Translations under genes and position numbers: made by a program
Notes under the pieces: model-generated
Told to the model about the DNA's origin: nothing
Databases searched by the model: none
The model's input: only the letters and a program-made list of their open reading frames with translations
Shown: piece by piece, positions 49,601 to 62,122 of the stretch
How the letters are laid out: every line of letters starts with the position of its first letter
How positions within the stretch are numbered: position 1 is the stretch's first letter
Source: Adineta steineri
Taxonomy: Eukaryota > Rotifera > Eurotatoria > Adinetida > Adinetidae
Assembly: GCA_905250115.1 (NCBI GenBank)
Contig: CAJNOI010000265.1
Coordinates: 9,077 to 73,076, forward strand
Direction: 5' to 3'
Length of the DNA stretch: 64,000 nt

Positions 49601-50443
49601 TATAGGGTAACAAGGTTTACTTTTATATATAATAATCAAAAAAGAAAAATTTTAAATTTTATTTTATTCTTACCTCGTCCTTGATCATTTCGTGTTTGAT
49701 CAGGTAACCATTTACTATACCATTCATTAGCACGATTATATCGTGATGTATAATGATGATTACGACCTGCACCAATATCTTCTTCTTGAATAGTATGATT
49801 TGTCCATTCATGTTTCCAATTAAATGCATCTATTAATATGATAATACAAAAACAATGAAAACTTCGAAATATATGATTACCATAGAAATCATCTGCTCGC
49901 CAAGCATACGGACCAAATAATGGAAGTGTTTTATTGAAATAATTTTTATACCAATGTGGATAATATTTATCTTGATCAAAAAAGATTCCTGAACCATTTA
50001 TCATACCTCGACCACCAGTTATATCGGCTGTAATAGAAGACGTACTTATCTTAATAGATATATCTACTTTTATTCTTACCAGCATTGTGTAAAAGTATAT
50101 ATGTTAAACCAGGTTCTTCAAAATCGAATAAACGTTGAAATAAATAACTGTATAAAAGAGCATTTCGATGAGCAATATTTCGTACATGTAATAATTGTGT
50201 TCGATTTCTCATAATAATATCTTTTTTAAGCATTTCAATTGACGGTTTTTGATACACAGCTTCTTCAGGTAATACCAATTCACTTGGTTGTTTTTGAAAA
50301 CAATTAGCACTATTTACAGAATTAATTCGATCCATTACTTCATCAATTTTATCATAAGAAATCCATTCAAACTGAGAATAAGTTTTATTTAACATATATA
50401 AACATAGAAAAATGGATAGACAACTACGTTCAAGAAGATTCAT
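46674..50443 (-). CDS. GPR158-like ectodomain protein: tandem cache/EGF-like modules, no 7TM, GPI-like tail
   Basis: Twelve exons: 50443-50080, 50027-49881, 49829-49674, 49576-49424, 49068-48958, 48893-48447, 48383-48228, 48172-47544, 47490-47342, 47286-47161, 47104-46987 and 46940-46674, all GT-AG and in frame, give 940 residues. A signal peptide is followed by two copies of one module. Each has a region with L-F-G-P-Y-A or F-F-G-P-Y-A, a W-x-x-P-x-F-x-C segment, then an EGF-like unit starting D-I-N-Q-C and containing C-E-P-x-x-G-x-G-F-R, C-x-C-x-P-G-Y. This is the arrangement of the extracellular part of GPR158/GPR179-type class C receptors, here duplicated. Instead of seven TMs it ends in a ~20-residue hydrophobic tail and stop. 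Between modules lie two furin-like sites (R-A-R-R-S and R-S-K-R). Role unknown. Confidence 0.82.
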
Positions 50444-51305
50444 AATAGTTAAGAATCTAAAATAAATAGATATTGCGATGCTAGAAGGACGATACAGTAA
50501 TAATATTAGAATGGTTTTGTAGTGACTTTGAAGAGAAGAACTAATAAGCGCTTATCTTCTAGATACAAAGATTTATCACGATATCTCGAACAAAAAGTAA
50601 TTCGTAGAAGTAAATATGTATAATCGACGCGCGTCATCACAGCTGTTCAAATAATATATATAAACTGCAAGCAATTATAACCAGAAGATCGAGACACAAT
50701 ACATTTAATAACAATCAACCTACTTTGAATGTAAGACACTAAATGTTATTGAACAGTCTTCTTACATCATGTTAAAATAAATCGGTCAACAATAGTCTGA
50801 AAGTCTTAGTTGTTACAAAAATATTGTTAAAATTATACTTAAATTTTATCATTATAGATTTTCTTTCACTTTGACCATTGATAAGATAAAAAAAGGAGAA
50901 AAGAAAAGATCGTTCATTGACTAAGAGGTCAACTGTCTACTGCAAGCTAATAGTGACCATTTTAACTAGACAGTTGAAATGTTGAACTTTTTCTCCCTAT
51001 CTTCATCACCTGTTACTAGATCCATTAGTTATTTTAACTAAGTCATTGAAGAAAAAAGTCACAGTAGATTAAATTCGAAACAAAAAATCTCTTTTCAATT
51101 CAATTTTTTTACCTATTTCTGTTTTAAATTTTGTAATCGATTGTAGTGCCATTGTTTCTATTGGTTAAACTATTCAACCAATGCTTTAGCTTATCAGACT
51201 AGTTCTTTGTTCTCCTTGATCTTAATTCATTCATTCGATTATTTAACTGATCGACTGACGAAATTAACAAAAATATAATTTTTGTCTATTGAAAATCTTT
51301 TCATA
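50444..51305. other. Intergenic between divergent genes; short hairpin
   Basis: About 860 bp separating two divergently oriented genes. One perfect 11-bp inverted repeat is at 50929-50977. No ORF seen. Confidence 0.5.
50929..50977. repeat. Inverted repeat, 11-bp perfect arms
   Basis: TCAACTGTCTA (50929-50939) and TAGACAGTTGA (50967-50977) are exact reverse complements with a 27-base spacer. Unrelated to the telomere-like family. Confidence 0.5.
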
Positions 51306-52809
51306 ATGTCAACTTGGCGTAAACGATTTTCGTAAGAATTTTTTCTCAATTTTATTCGAACTAAACTTTTTTTCATAGGCGAAAATCACAACGACTTAAT
51401 GAAAATGACGAAATTCTATTGAATAATACAGTCAAATATCGTAAAAAATTACAAGCTGCAATTATACAAATAAATCGAACAAAAAAATCTGTACAACGAA
51501 ATTTAGATAGTCCTGATCATGAAGTTCACGGTACAGAAATACATATATAAATATATACCTCATTTTACTTTCTTTTTTTTAGTTGCTCGTCTTATTAATG
51601 ATATTGGTCAATTATCTGATTGTAGACCACTTCAAGTATTTGAATTGTTTTCATTTTTTCTATATAAAAACTAATCAATTTTTGTCTAGGAAATAAGCAC
51701 TTTAATTGATTCTTTAGCTATGCGATCTCAATTATCATCGCGAATATTTAATGGTAAGAAAATTTTTGTTAGTATTAAAAAATCTAATCTATGTTATGTG
51801 AAAATACTATAATAGAATACGCAATGAATTCACTTCAACAATCATTACAAAAATTAAACGATAATTTATCAAATGATTTCGATAAAACAAAATCTGTATT
51901 TGAAGAAGCAATAACAAATCATTGTTCTCATCGTACAAAAGAACAATTATTAACAAAAGGTTTGTAACAAGAAAAGAAAAAAAATCAATCTTAATCTGAT
52001 TTATTTTCTAGTACAAACTGAATGGAATAAACATAAAATACTAGCAACTAAAGAACTCAAACAAGGCTTATCATCTTATTGTGATGTTGGCTTATATAAT
52101 CTTAGAGTACAAACAGCTATGATTGAAAAACTTCAAGTAAAATTATTGATAAAGCTATATAATACTATGTTCATTTGTTTTAAAATAGAGTTTTGTTGAT
52201 CAATTACCGTCCGATGATGATGAAAATAATATGAATAATGGTTTACCGAATTTTGCTAATAATAGTATTGAAACTCGACGAGATATCGATACTATGCTAC
52301 GTATTATGCTTGATTCAGCACCAAATAATCCAGCTTCTTTTCCGAAAGTTCAACGACCGAAATTTCTTAACAATCATTTAACTCTTTCCAGTAAATTTCT
52401 ATTAATTGCTATATTATTCGTAATAATTTTGTTCTGATTAGATTCACTCTATTCTCCTGAAATAACTGAAGCAGCAGCTCGATCAAATTTACCATCAATA
52501 GGACAAAGAAATACACCGAGAATTCTCCAATATCCTTCTATGGTTGCAACAACTACAAATGAACATGAATCAAGCATTGTTTCACCTTTGACACCAAATA
52601 ATGGTCGTTTACATAGTAATATGAGTAAGTAATTAATAACAAAATGAAACGAAAATCATGGAGAAGGGATTTGAATATCTTGCTTTTTTCCTTTTGTAGA
52701 TACACCTGTAGATGATCATTTACCATCCTATACAGATTTATTTATTGTACCGAAAAATTGCAAAGATGAACGTGTACAACGACGAAATACATATGTAAAA
52801 AATCAATAA
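51306..52809 (+). CDS. Helical/coiled-coil protein, nine exons, family not recognised
   Basis: Exons 51306-51331, 51379-51530, 51583-51635, 51690-51753, 51816-51959, 52012-52136, 52189-52390, 52442-52624 and 52700-52809 join in frame (GT-AG) to 352 residues. The first ~210 residues are highly charged and helical: K-Y-R-K-K-L-Q-A-A-I, then S-L-Q-Q-S-L-Q-K-L-N, then T-K-E-Q-L-L. The pattern is compatible with a BAR-type or other three-helix coiled coil. After an acidic D-D-D-E-N-N stretch the C-terminal third is Pro/Ser/Asn-rich and probably disordered. No catalytic motif or TM. A membrane-curvature or scaffold role is a guess from the helix pattern. Confidence 0.7.
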
Positions 52810-53080
52810 TTAGAATTTATTTTTCAATATATAAAAATTAAAATTATTTATCATGTGCTTGTACTTTCTATCAATGAATTTGTTTTCATTCTATATAATG
52901 TGCAATGATCAATTGTTAATTTATACATATACAAAATGTTGTTACTGTTTATAATGAATTATTTCTTATTGTCAGATATTAGATGTTTATGTATATATGA
53001 ATCTCTGTTTATTTGCTTTAAATAAATAAAAAATTTCTCTTATTTCTTGTTTTGTTTTCTTCGCGCGTATTGAAAAAAAA

Positions 53081-53500
53081 ATGAATAGGACAAGTCGTGC
53101 GTTTATACCATTACATTCTTATACGTACACAATGATGATTGGTTTAATATGTATTGGAATATGTTTTATTTGTTTATTATGTTTCATCATAAGTCGAATA
53201 ATTTATGAACGTGAAAAACGTGAACGACAAATAACCAATCTTCATCGTTTTACGATTAATTTACCTGAAATAGATCTGAAGAAATATCAAGGAAATATTT
53301 TAAAAGACAAACATTTACCATTAGATTATGGACAAATGATGGCGATGCTTGGAAAAAGTTTAAAAGATATGGATGATTTTAAAAAACAATTACAAATTTT
53401 ACCAATAACAATTGCACAAAAATTAGGAAATTTTAATACAAAAAATAATCAAATTGAACATTTACAACGTGCACTTGTTGAAAATCAATTTCATTTTTGA
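53081..53500 (+). CDS. Single-pass membrane protein, 139 residues
   Basis: Intronless. A TM segment at about 18-42 (M-M-I-G-L-I-C-I-G-I-C-F-I-C-L-L-C-F-I-I) is followed by a basic stretch (R-E-K-R-E-R-Q) and a ~95-residue cytosolic domain with helical, Lys/Gln-rich sequence. The basic flank implies the C-terminal part is cytosolic. It lies 68 bp upstream of the LSG1 start and 271 bp after the preceding gene. Family not recognised. Confidence 0.6.
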   Translation: MNRTSRAFIPLHSYTYTMMIGLICIGICFICLLCFIISRIIYEREKRERQITNLHRFTINLPEIDLKKYQGNILKDKHLPLDYGQMMAMLGKSLKDMDDFKKQLQILPITIAQKLGNFNTKNNQIEHLQRALVENQFHF

Positions 53501-53567
53501 ATTTAATCTAAAAAGAATAGATCAATAAAATTTTCAGTTTCTTTTCTAGATAAATAACATTTAAATT

Positions 53568-56500
53568 ATGTCGAATGCAAAAAGTGCAGTAGGACGTTCT
53601 TTAGTTAAAAAACGTTTTGCTAATAAACATCGTAACCGAGCTGGAGAAGAATGGGTATGAAAAAAAAATGTTTTGTGAAAAAAAAAGATATATTTTATAT
53701 TTTCTATAGATGTATCAAAAAGCTGATTTTACTACGACGACTGATTGGAATCGACTTAATCTACGATCCATAACAGATCAAAATTCTTTAGATGACTTTT
53801 TAAGTACTGCTCAATTAGCTGGCACTGATTTTGCAGCAGGTTATTATTTCTCTATGAATAAATATATATATATATATTTAAATTGATATTTTTTTAGAAC
53901 GATTAAATGTAACGTTTATTCCAGCTGTAGCAAAAGTTGGAATTTTAACTAGTGAAGATAAAGAACGTATAAAAGAAGTACAAAAATTACATGTTGATAA
54001 ATTAGGTATTCCACGACGGTAAGGAGATTTTTAATGCATTTTTTTGTAATGCATTTAATGATTTGTAGACCAGCGTGGACTTCTAATATGAGCGCCGAAC
54101 AAATCGATCTACAAGAACGTACGAGTTTTCTTGATTGGAGACGACGATTAGCTTTGTATGATATTTTACTTTCAATTATTGTTATTAAGTCTCGTTTCAT
54201 TAATTTAGGTTACAAGAAATCGATGATTTAACATTAACACCATTCGAAAAAAATCTTGAATTTTGGCGACAATTATGGAGAGTTATCGAAAAAAGGTTAA
54301 CTTTCACATATATATATGCTTCTCTAATGCTAATTTAATTATTTTCGCAGTGATGTTATTGTTCAAATCGTTGATGCTCGAAATCCGCTATTATTTCGGT
54401 GTGAAGATCTTGAAAATTATGTTCGTGAATTATCACCAGATAATAAAAAAGTTAATGTAATTCTTGTTAATAAAGCTGATTTATTAACTGATGAACAACG
54501 GTAATAGAAATGAAAATATTTCATATAAAATCTTTAGTTTTTATTCTATTTAGACAAATATGGGCAACTTATTTTGATAAACATAATATTCGTGTAATTT
54601 TCTATTCAGCTTTACAATCAGCTCCATCTACAAAATCTACAAAAACAAGAAATGATTCAGAAGATCTAGATGATACTGATAGAGTTCTTGAAGATATTAA
54701 ACGAAATCAATCCAAAGCTAATTATAATGATGATAATTTTGAAATAACAAAATCGCCTGGTCCATTAAACAGATTCGACGCTCTTCAATTAGAAGATGAA
54801 AATGATGAAAAACAAAAAGCAGAAATCAATATCAATGATGACGATATTCCATCTCTTGGTAATGAAGAAGAATATGATGATGATGATGATGATGATGAAG
54901 AAGAAGAAGAAGAATCCGAAGAAGATAACGCTAATGAAAATGAAGATTTAATTGAAACAATACGTGATGAAATTTTTGCACATGGACAATCTAAAGAAAC
55001 AAAACCGAAAAATTTATCACTAGTTGTTAATCGAGAAGAATTAATATATTTACTTAAATCTTTATATGTTCATAAAACAACTACTCGAGAAAATATTCTA
55101 ACTATTGGAATGGTAAATATATATATATATAAGATTATTTGATATAAAGACAAAAATCATTTCTTAATAGGTTGGATATCCAAATGTTGGTAAAAGTTCA
55201 ACAATTAATTCTTTATTACAATATAAAAAAGTATCTGTATCAGCAACACCTGGAAAAACCAAACATTTTCAAGTAATATATCGAAAAAAAAATATTTCTT
55301 TTACTAAATTATTTTTTTCTAGACGATTTTTCTTGAGAAAGAACTTATGCTATGTGATTGTCCTGGTCTTGTTTTTCCATCATTTGTTTCAACAAAAGAT
55401 GAATTAATTGTTAATGGAATTTTATCTATTGATCAAATGCGAGATTATATTGGTCCTGCTAATCTCATATCCTTTTTTACTATTTGTTTCAATTCTTGTT
55501 TTTCTAATCTTATTTTTAGCTTATTTTGTTTTGAGTTTATCCTTAACTCTATATACACGTTTGTCATCAGATTCCACGTTCTGTCATCACACATATTTAC
55601 AATATTATGTTACCATTACCAAAAGAAGGAGAAGATGAAAATCGACCACCAACAGCTGTAGAATTATGTGCTACATATGCCTGTAAGAATACTGTTTAGA
55701 TTATGTATCTAACTAACAAAAAAAATGATTTCATTACAAATGAATAGTGATTGAGATGAGTCTTATTTTCTTGTATTTATGATTAAAATCATTTACAATA
55801 AAAGTAAGATGACAGTTTGTTACATACAATCACGAAGATTACTTGTGTCGATGAGTATGATCTTTAACTAATTGTATCTTTATTTATAAACATATCTTGA
55901 TATTGTTGAAAACACAAGGTTAGATACTATTGAATGAATCATAAGCAAAAGAACTCAATATCATTGAGATAATTACATAATATGTATCTATAATTTTTGT
56001 TTAGATCGACGAGGTTTTATGACTCATAAAGGTATTCCTGATGGAAGTCGAGCAGCTCGTCTACTTCTAAAAGATTATATTAATGGAAAACTTTTATATT
56101 GTTATCCACCACCTGGTTATGATTCAGAAGAATTTCAACAGTATGCTGCGCATTATGGTCTTACTAGCGATGATGATGACGATGATGATGATGAAACAAA
56201 CAATGAAGAAAATAAATCAAATGAAACAACATCAAAAGTAAATTTTATTTTATTCACAAAAAGAAAAAGTTTCTTTTTTTATTGTTAATCAATTTTGTTA
56301 TTTTCAGCCATCAAAGTTTCAACCATCCGATGTCGATCGACAATTTTTTCAACCAGTAAACATTTTTATTGTTTTGTTTTGTTGTTGAATATATTTAATT
56401 TGATTTTCGTAGACTGATATACGTTTTGGTAGTAAAGGTATACATGGTCGATTAAATTATACAAGAAAAAATGGTCCAATACAAGCAGGTGAAACTACGA

Positions 56501-56604
56501 ATGATTCAACAAATCAATCTCCAGATGGAAAACCATGGAAAAAACATAATAATCGTAAAAAAAAAGAAAAATTAAGACGTTTGTATGGACATCTTGATGC
56601 TTAA
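53568..56604 (+). CDS. LSG1: Large-subunit GTPase 1 (LSG1), circularly permuted ribosome-biogenesis GTPase
   Basis: Thirteen exons (53568-53654, 53710-53839, 53898-54018, 54069-54155, 54209-54295, 54351-54500, 54554-55112, 55171-55272, 55323-55466, 55559-55682, 56005-56237, 56308-56355, 56413-56604) give 687 residues. The GTPase motifs are in permuted order: G4 N-K-A-D (211-214) precedes G1 G-Y-P-N-V-G-K-S-S (about 409-417) and G3 D-C-P-G (453-456). An acidic insert separates G4 and G1, as in LSG1 orthologues. C-terminal K-L-L-Y-C-Y-P-P-P-G and a basic K-K-K-E-K-L-R-R tail are also diagnostic. LSG1 releases the export adaptor NMD3 from cytosolic pre-60S subunits (family knowledge). The intron after residue 489 is AT-AC; all others are GT-AG. 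Confidence 0.95.
55467..55558 (+). other. U12-type AT-AC intron in LSG1
   Basis: The intron starts ATATCCTTT, the U12 5' splice consensus, contains the branch-site consensus TCCTTAAC at 55540-55547, and ends CAC 12 bases after the branch adenosine. With these borders the protein reads on in frame as L-V-C-H-Q-I-P-R-S-V, matching the conserved LSG1 segment before I-P-R. No GT is available at the exon end. Confidence 0.88.
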
Positions 56605-56807
56605 TAATAAAACAGTGATGTGAAAACAAAGATCGGCAAATATATAAGACTATTCTTTTTTTACAAAAAAGGAAAAGAAAACATTTTTAACAGCCTGATT
56701 TTTTTGCCGGTTGATATATACATATACATATATATCGTGCATAAATTGATCACCGGTCATAAACACATTGTTTGAATTAATATGTGTTTGTCTTCTTTGG
56801 TTATTTT

Positions 56808-59800
56808 TTACAGTTCTGTTACTTTCATAGGTGGTAAACGTGGTTGACATACTGTTCGTTTATCATCAATAGGAGTTTTTCTCGATGTAAATGTTTGTCG
56901 ATAATTAGTTGTTAATGATGGACTATCTTGAAATGAATCATATATATGATTATCAACAGTTGTTCGAGGTGATGATAATTTTTTCGGAAGAGGTGGCGGA
57001 GGTCTTTTAGGTAATGGTAAAGGTGATTTTGAACGACGTGGTGTTCTTTCTGTATGTATACATTGATTAATAAAAGGAATAATAGATGCGGTTGATGAAC
57101 TTTTCGTTGTATCATTATGTTCTTTTTTATTTGATGTTTTTGAACGTTGTGATGGAGTCGATTTTAATGTAATTTCTTTCGATGATTTCGATCGTTTAAG
57201 ACCTACATCAGTAGGTTTTGTTGGTGAACTATTTGGGGGTGATATTGAATATGTACGTAAAATTTTTTGATCAGTTCTATTTGCACGACGTAAACTATCA
57301 TGAAATGATGATGAACGAATAAAATTTGTTTTCGTTGTTTTAAGACGATCTATAAAAAAGAAACTTGAGCTGTAAATAATAATTAAAGAAAAATAATTTA
57401 CCTAATGATTTAAAATTATGTATCGATGAAATATTTCCAAACTCACTAAATGATTTTGATACATCCGAAATAATATGATTAATTGGTAATGAAATAGCTG
57501 GAAATGATTCAGACATAAATGATGATGTATTTGATTGTATAAAATTAAAATAATGTTGATTAGGTAAATTTTTTGCAAGTTGATCAGGTCCATCATCAAT
57601 AACTTTTTTCATTCGTTGATAATTTTTATATAACTGGATACCATGTTGTATAATTCGAATACCATCTATCCATCGTTGACATTCATTATATGTATTTGTA
57701 CATAAGTAATGGATATATTTATTTGATTTTTTTTGTATATGTGCATATTTAAGTGCAAAACCATATTGAGTTGGAGAACGTAATGATTCAAACCAATTAT
57801 TTGCATAATATAGTTGCATATTTGATTCAAATTTTAATAAACAAATAAGATCACGTTTTGAAGATGAAGATTTTGGCATTTGATATATACCTGATTGACG
57901 TAAAACGCATGTATATTTTTTCCAAAGTTTTCGATTTTTATCTTTCATATATAAAATACTTGTTATATCATCAGGTAAAACAATTGTATTTGATGATATA
58001 TAATCAACTAGGATATTATTGGAATTATTTTCTTTGAGGGAAAAGAATTTCTTTGGTTCATTAAACATAGCATATTTACTTTCATGTTGTTGAAAGCATA
58101 TTCGATTATTAGTATCACGTGACCAATAAACAATAGCATCATTTATTAAATTTTGATGATCTTCAAATATACGATAGATATGTAAATCAGGTAAATCTTC
58201 AACAAGTGTATAATTATATGTTGGATTTAAACGATATTTATGTAAAAGTAAAACAATTATATCATAAATTGACATTGTTTCATCAATGAGAATATTTTTC
58301 GTTGATTTATCTTCATTATGAATTTTAACAAACATTTTTTTAATATTTGCTTCATGCATTTTTTCTAATGCTAAACGAATTTTACTATCTCCAATAGGAT
58401 TCTTCAATGCATCACATGAAAAAGCCTTTTAAATAAAAAAAAAATTCATTGAAAACAAAAAAAAATATGTATATAACTTACACTAGAAATATTAGATATT
58501 TGACTGTGTGTTCTCAATTGTGATCGTTGTTTATATGGTAAACTTATAGAATCAGTAGATTGTGATAAACCACTATCAGAAAAATGTTCGTCACCTTCAA
58601 TATCACGATTTTTATCATCATTTACATCTTGTTGTTGACGATGAAGAATCGTTGTTGAATCACTAGCTGCTGATGATGATGAACTATTTCCTGAATCTCC
58701 TAATTCAATTTCAACATTATTTAATGTACTTGTTAATGTAGCCAGTGCTTGATCAAGTTCATCAAATTGTGCGACTATATTTGGTGAAATTGTCTTTTTA
58801 TTACGATGATTAGATTCATTGTGAAACATTTGTGGTTGATCTAATCGTTGTTCAAGTGTGTGAAGTTGTTCAAGTAATATGTCAAGATCATCTTCTACAA
58901 TAAACAAAAAAACAAATAGAAATTGAAATTGATTTTCATATCGATTTTGTCTCGTCAATTGTTGATTGATTTCTTGTCTTTTATTTCTTTTTACAACACT
59001 TGAATTCAATCTGTCTGAGAAGTTTTTTTTTTCTTTTTCTCCGTCTTGTTCATTTTTCTCATCAACATTTTAAAGTGATGCCTGAGAATAGAACTCTTTT
59101 GTTCGTGTTCAAATACTTGCTTATCCGATCAATCAAATCGTGACCTATATTTGTTTGCATGCACATGTATATATATATATATATATATGTTCATACAATG
59201 TTCAAATGATGACGGCTGCAGTCGATGAATGTAAATTCTTTTTAATCATATTCAGACTTCAATCAAAGACATTCTATACAATTTTAAACATACGTCATAT
59301 TAAGAAACTAGAATATTCTGCTATACTCTCTTTTTTCCTTCTCTTCTTCTTCAAAGAATTAACCTTCATCATATAAATATGTCTTACAACTAGTTCGGCA
59401 ATAGAAAATCTAGATTTTTTTTGTATTTCTACTATATAGTGTTCTATTCTAAACATAATATTTTCTATTATGTAGGCATGTTTAGTATCAATACACTTCC
59501 GTTTTTCTTTCTTTCTCAAGCAGAGTATTGTGCAACTATCAATCAATATTTAGCTTTTTTTCTGTTTATCAATAATTGATTAAATCAAAATAAACATTAG
59601 TTTTCTACCTTTTTCCATAGTCAAAATCGTTGGTGATGTTGATGTTGTATTTTGAGCTTGTCGTTCTAATGTAGACAATTCTTCGTAAGCTTCTCGGATT
59701 TCCTATTATATAAACAGAAATATTTATATATAACTATATAACTATATATATATATATATATCTACATACATATATATATAAAGAAAGAAATTATTCTATA

Positions 59801-60495
59801 CATAACAATAAACGTTTATCTTTCTTAGAGTACTGATGCAGATGTGAAATAAAATAACTTCCGTTTACAGTTTTATCCCTACGGTCACATTATGTTCATA
59901 GAAAGAATAATGGCAAAGAGACATTTCACGTCATTATATTGATAAGCCGAAAGAAAAGAAAAACGGAATACCGCTTGCATGGCTAGTGGTGCCAAGTGGA
60001 AAATGAACTCATAAATCTGTTACACATACATACATACGCCCTATTAGCGTGCATCCGTTATAATCAAATCCAAATGTAACAATATGACGCCGCTTTATAA
60101 ATATACATATATATATAGAAGTATAAAAGATACCTAGTCATTTTGACAGTGTGAGCTTCTCTTACGTATAAAGGACATCTAATAATTTATCAAGGTGTAA
60201 AATGACAGAGGTCATTAAGCAAACGTGTTTGTGCTTGAATGAGAAGCTAATTTGATGGTCGGTCAAAAAAAGAAGAAGAACAAGAACAAAAAAAAAAGAA
60301 TCTTACTTTTTTGAAACTGTTTAAATCACCAAGACAATTTTCAACTGATATATTTGTTGGTGACTGACTTTTTTCTTCATTATTGTCATCATTACATATA
60401 ACAAATTCTTCATCAAGAAGATCATCATCACCTGTTTCAGATTCTTCACTTATACTTGACATAGAACAGCGACGGAGATACATTCGATGGTACAT
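56808..60495 (-). CDS. MRL-family adaptor (RIAM / lamellipodin / MIG-10): RA-PH protein with Pro-rich tail
   Basis: Five exons (60495-60307, 59702-59609, 58894-58482, 58425-57402, 57349-56808), GT-AG and in frame, give 753 residues. The N-terminus is acidic; E-D-D-L-D-I-L-L-E-Q-L (about 95-105) resembles the talin-binding helix of RIAM. A helix (L-A-L-E-K-M-H-E-A-N) leads into a Ras-association domain (about 262-345: M-F-V-K-I-H, F-E-D-H-Q-N-L) and a PH domain (about 386-495: L-W-K-K-Y-T-C-V-L-R-Q-S-G-I-Y, W-I-D-G-I-R-I). The tail has K-R-P-P-P-P-L-P-K-K, fitting Ena/VASP or SH3 binding. MRL proteins link Rap/Ras-GTP and phosphoinositides to actin and integrins. It is convergent with LSG1, with ~200 bp between the two stops. 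Introns 1 and 2 (~600-700 bp) are long for this window. Confidence 0.88.
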
Positions 60496-61324
60496 CTTCT
60501 ATTAATTTAATTGAACATTTCAACAAAAAAAAATTATATATCTGAAGAAAAAACGAAAAAAAAAAGAAAAGAAAAATTGGACACTTTAAATTAGTAAAAG
60601 AAAAGTCTACAGTAGTGTTTGCCTGCCTGCCTGCTTGCTTGCCTATCTAATGCGTTGAAACATGTAAAATGATTGAACAACGTAAGTAGAGGTATGATGT
60701 AATGTTATGTGTGAAAATTCATAACGAACGATACAGTAAGTACTACTTCAGCCGTGACATGTGGAATATAGAAGTGAAGAAAATGAAAATGACAAATGAA
60801 CTGCACTATTAAGATTATTAAGGTTAAATTATGATCTTCTTATCTTCCTTCTCTCTCTCTATATATATATATATATGCATATGTGTTCAACTTAACACTA
60901 TAGTATTCTTTTTATAGATATTGTTCATTCATCATTATCATTATATTTTGTTTTTGTTAAGATGAAAAAAAACTCGTTAGTTAGTGTTTATTGGAATAGG
61001 ACAAACTAGATAATGAATTACCAGCAGAACAAATAATCAAGTTGTTATATACTAGAATAGAACATATGAACAAAGAACCTTGGTAAAACATTAAAAAGCC
61101 CTACTTCACTTACTTAACATATCTTAACCTTAGAAAGTTATACTTGTACCATTAACATGGCTGATTTTTGAAGAATGCATTATGAATAAATGTATGTTTG
61201 AGGTAGTATAGTGAACTATATTTTCTTTTCTTCTCTGTCTCTCTGTCTCTCTCCCTCCTTCTCTGTCGCTTCTGTCTCGTATTGTAAGCTATTGTAGTCG
61301 AATAAGCATTGTCCGACTGACTTT

Positions 61325-61332
61325 CTTTTCCT

Positions 61333-61365
<33 letters not shown>

Positions 61366-61380
61366 TTCTCTCTCACTTTC
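61325..61380. repeat. CT / TCTGTC microsatellite
   Basis: Runs of CTCTCT and TCTGTCTCTG units; a related shorter run lies at about 61225-61265. Confidence 0.8.
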
Positions 61381-61465
61381 TTTGTCCATTGTCTGGCTAT
61401 CTTTTGCTCTCATCGGCTGCTACATCGTCAATGGCCTGTTGCATTGTGGTACATATATAATATAG

Positions 61466-61530
61466 GTTGTGTAGTAGTAGCGGTAGTAGTAGCGGTAGTA
61501 GTAGTAGTAGTGGTAGTAGTAGTAATAGTG
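61466..61530. repeat. (GTA)n / GTAGTAGCG microsatellite
   Basis: About twenty GTA-type triplets with GCG and GTG interruptions. Confidence 0.8.
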
Positions 61531-62122
61531 ATGAGGGACGTTAAGGGTGTGGATGGAGAAGAAGAGAGAGAGAGAGGGAGAGCGAGAAAAATCGAAAGTG
61601 TAGTACATTACTCAAATGTATATGCGTTTGTTCTTTTCCTTATCATCACTTTGTTCTTTCTTTCTTTTTTTCGCATTTTTTTTGTCATATAAATGACCTA
61701 GACCAATGTACAGGTATTTGTACCGTTTTAAAATCTCTCATCCTTATTACCTTGAACTTCCATCATATATAAATATAAAATAGAATATGACAAATCAATG
61801 AATTTACACATTACAATCTAAAAAGATACCTATTATACGTATGTTTACCGAACAATCGTACAGATTACTATCACAACGTATACCTAGTTATTTTTAATAC
61901 TTGATATGTGTCGATACACGCTCTCTACTATATTACTTGATCATTATATATTTTATCTCAAAACACACGTACATATACATTGAATAAGTTCTCATTTAAT
62001 CAAAATAGGATGATGTGTATATAGCACGTCTTCACCTAGATGTATTTATATGTATATATGTATATATATAAATGTGTTCATCTGATACAAAAGGATTCAT
62101 TAATTCCTACACAATGATCGAT

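Larger units (their letters stand above)
60496..62122. other. Intergenic with microsatellites
   Basis: About 1.6 kb upstream of the MRL gene. It holds a (TA)n run near 60860, CT/TCTG repeats around 61230-61380 and a GTA repeat at 61466-61530. The frames over these repeats (Arg/Glu or Tyr/Val runs) are repeat artefacts. Confidence 0.6.

Noticed and set aside
61152..61692. Arg/Glu-rich, Tyr-rich and Val-rich frames
   Set aside because: They are translations of CT and GTA microsatellites.
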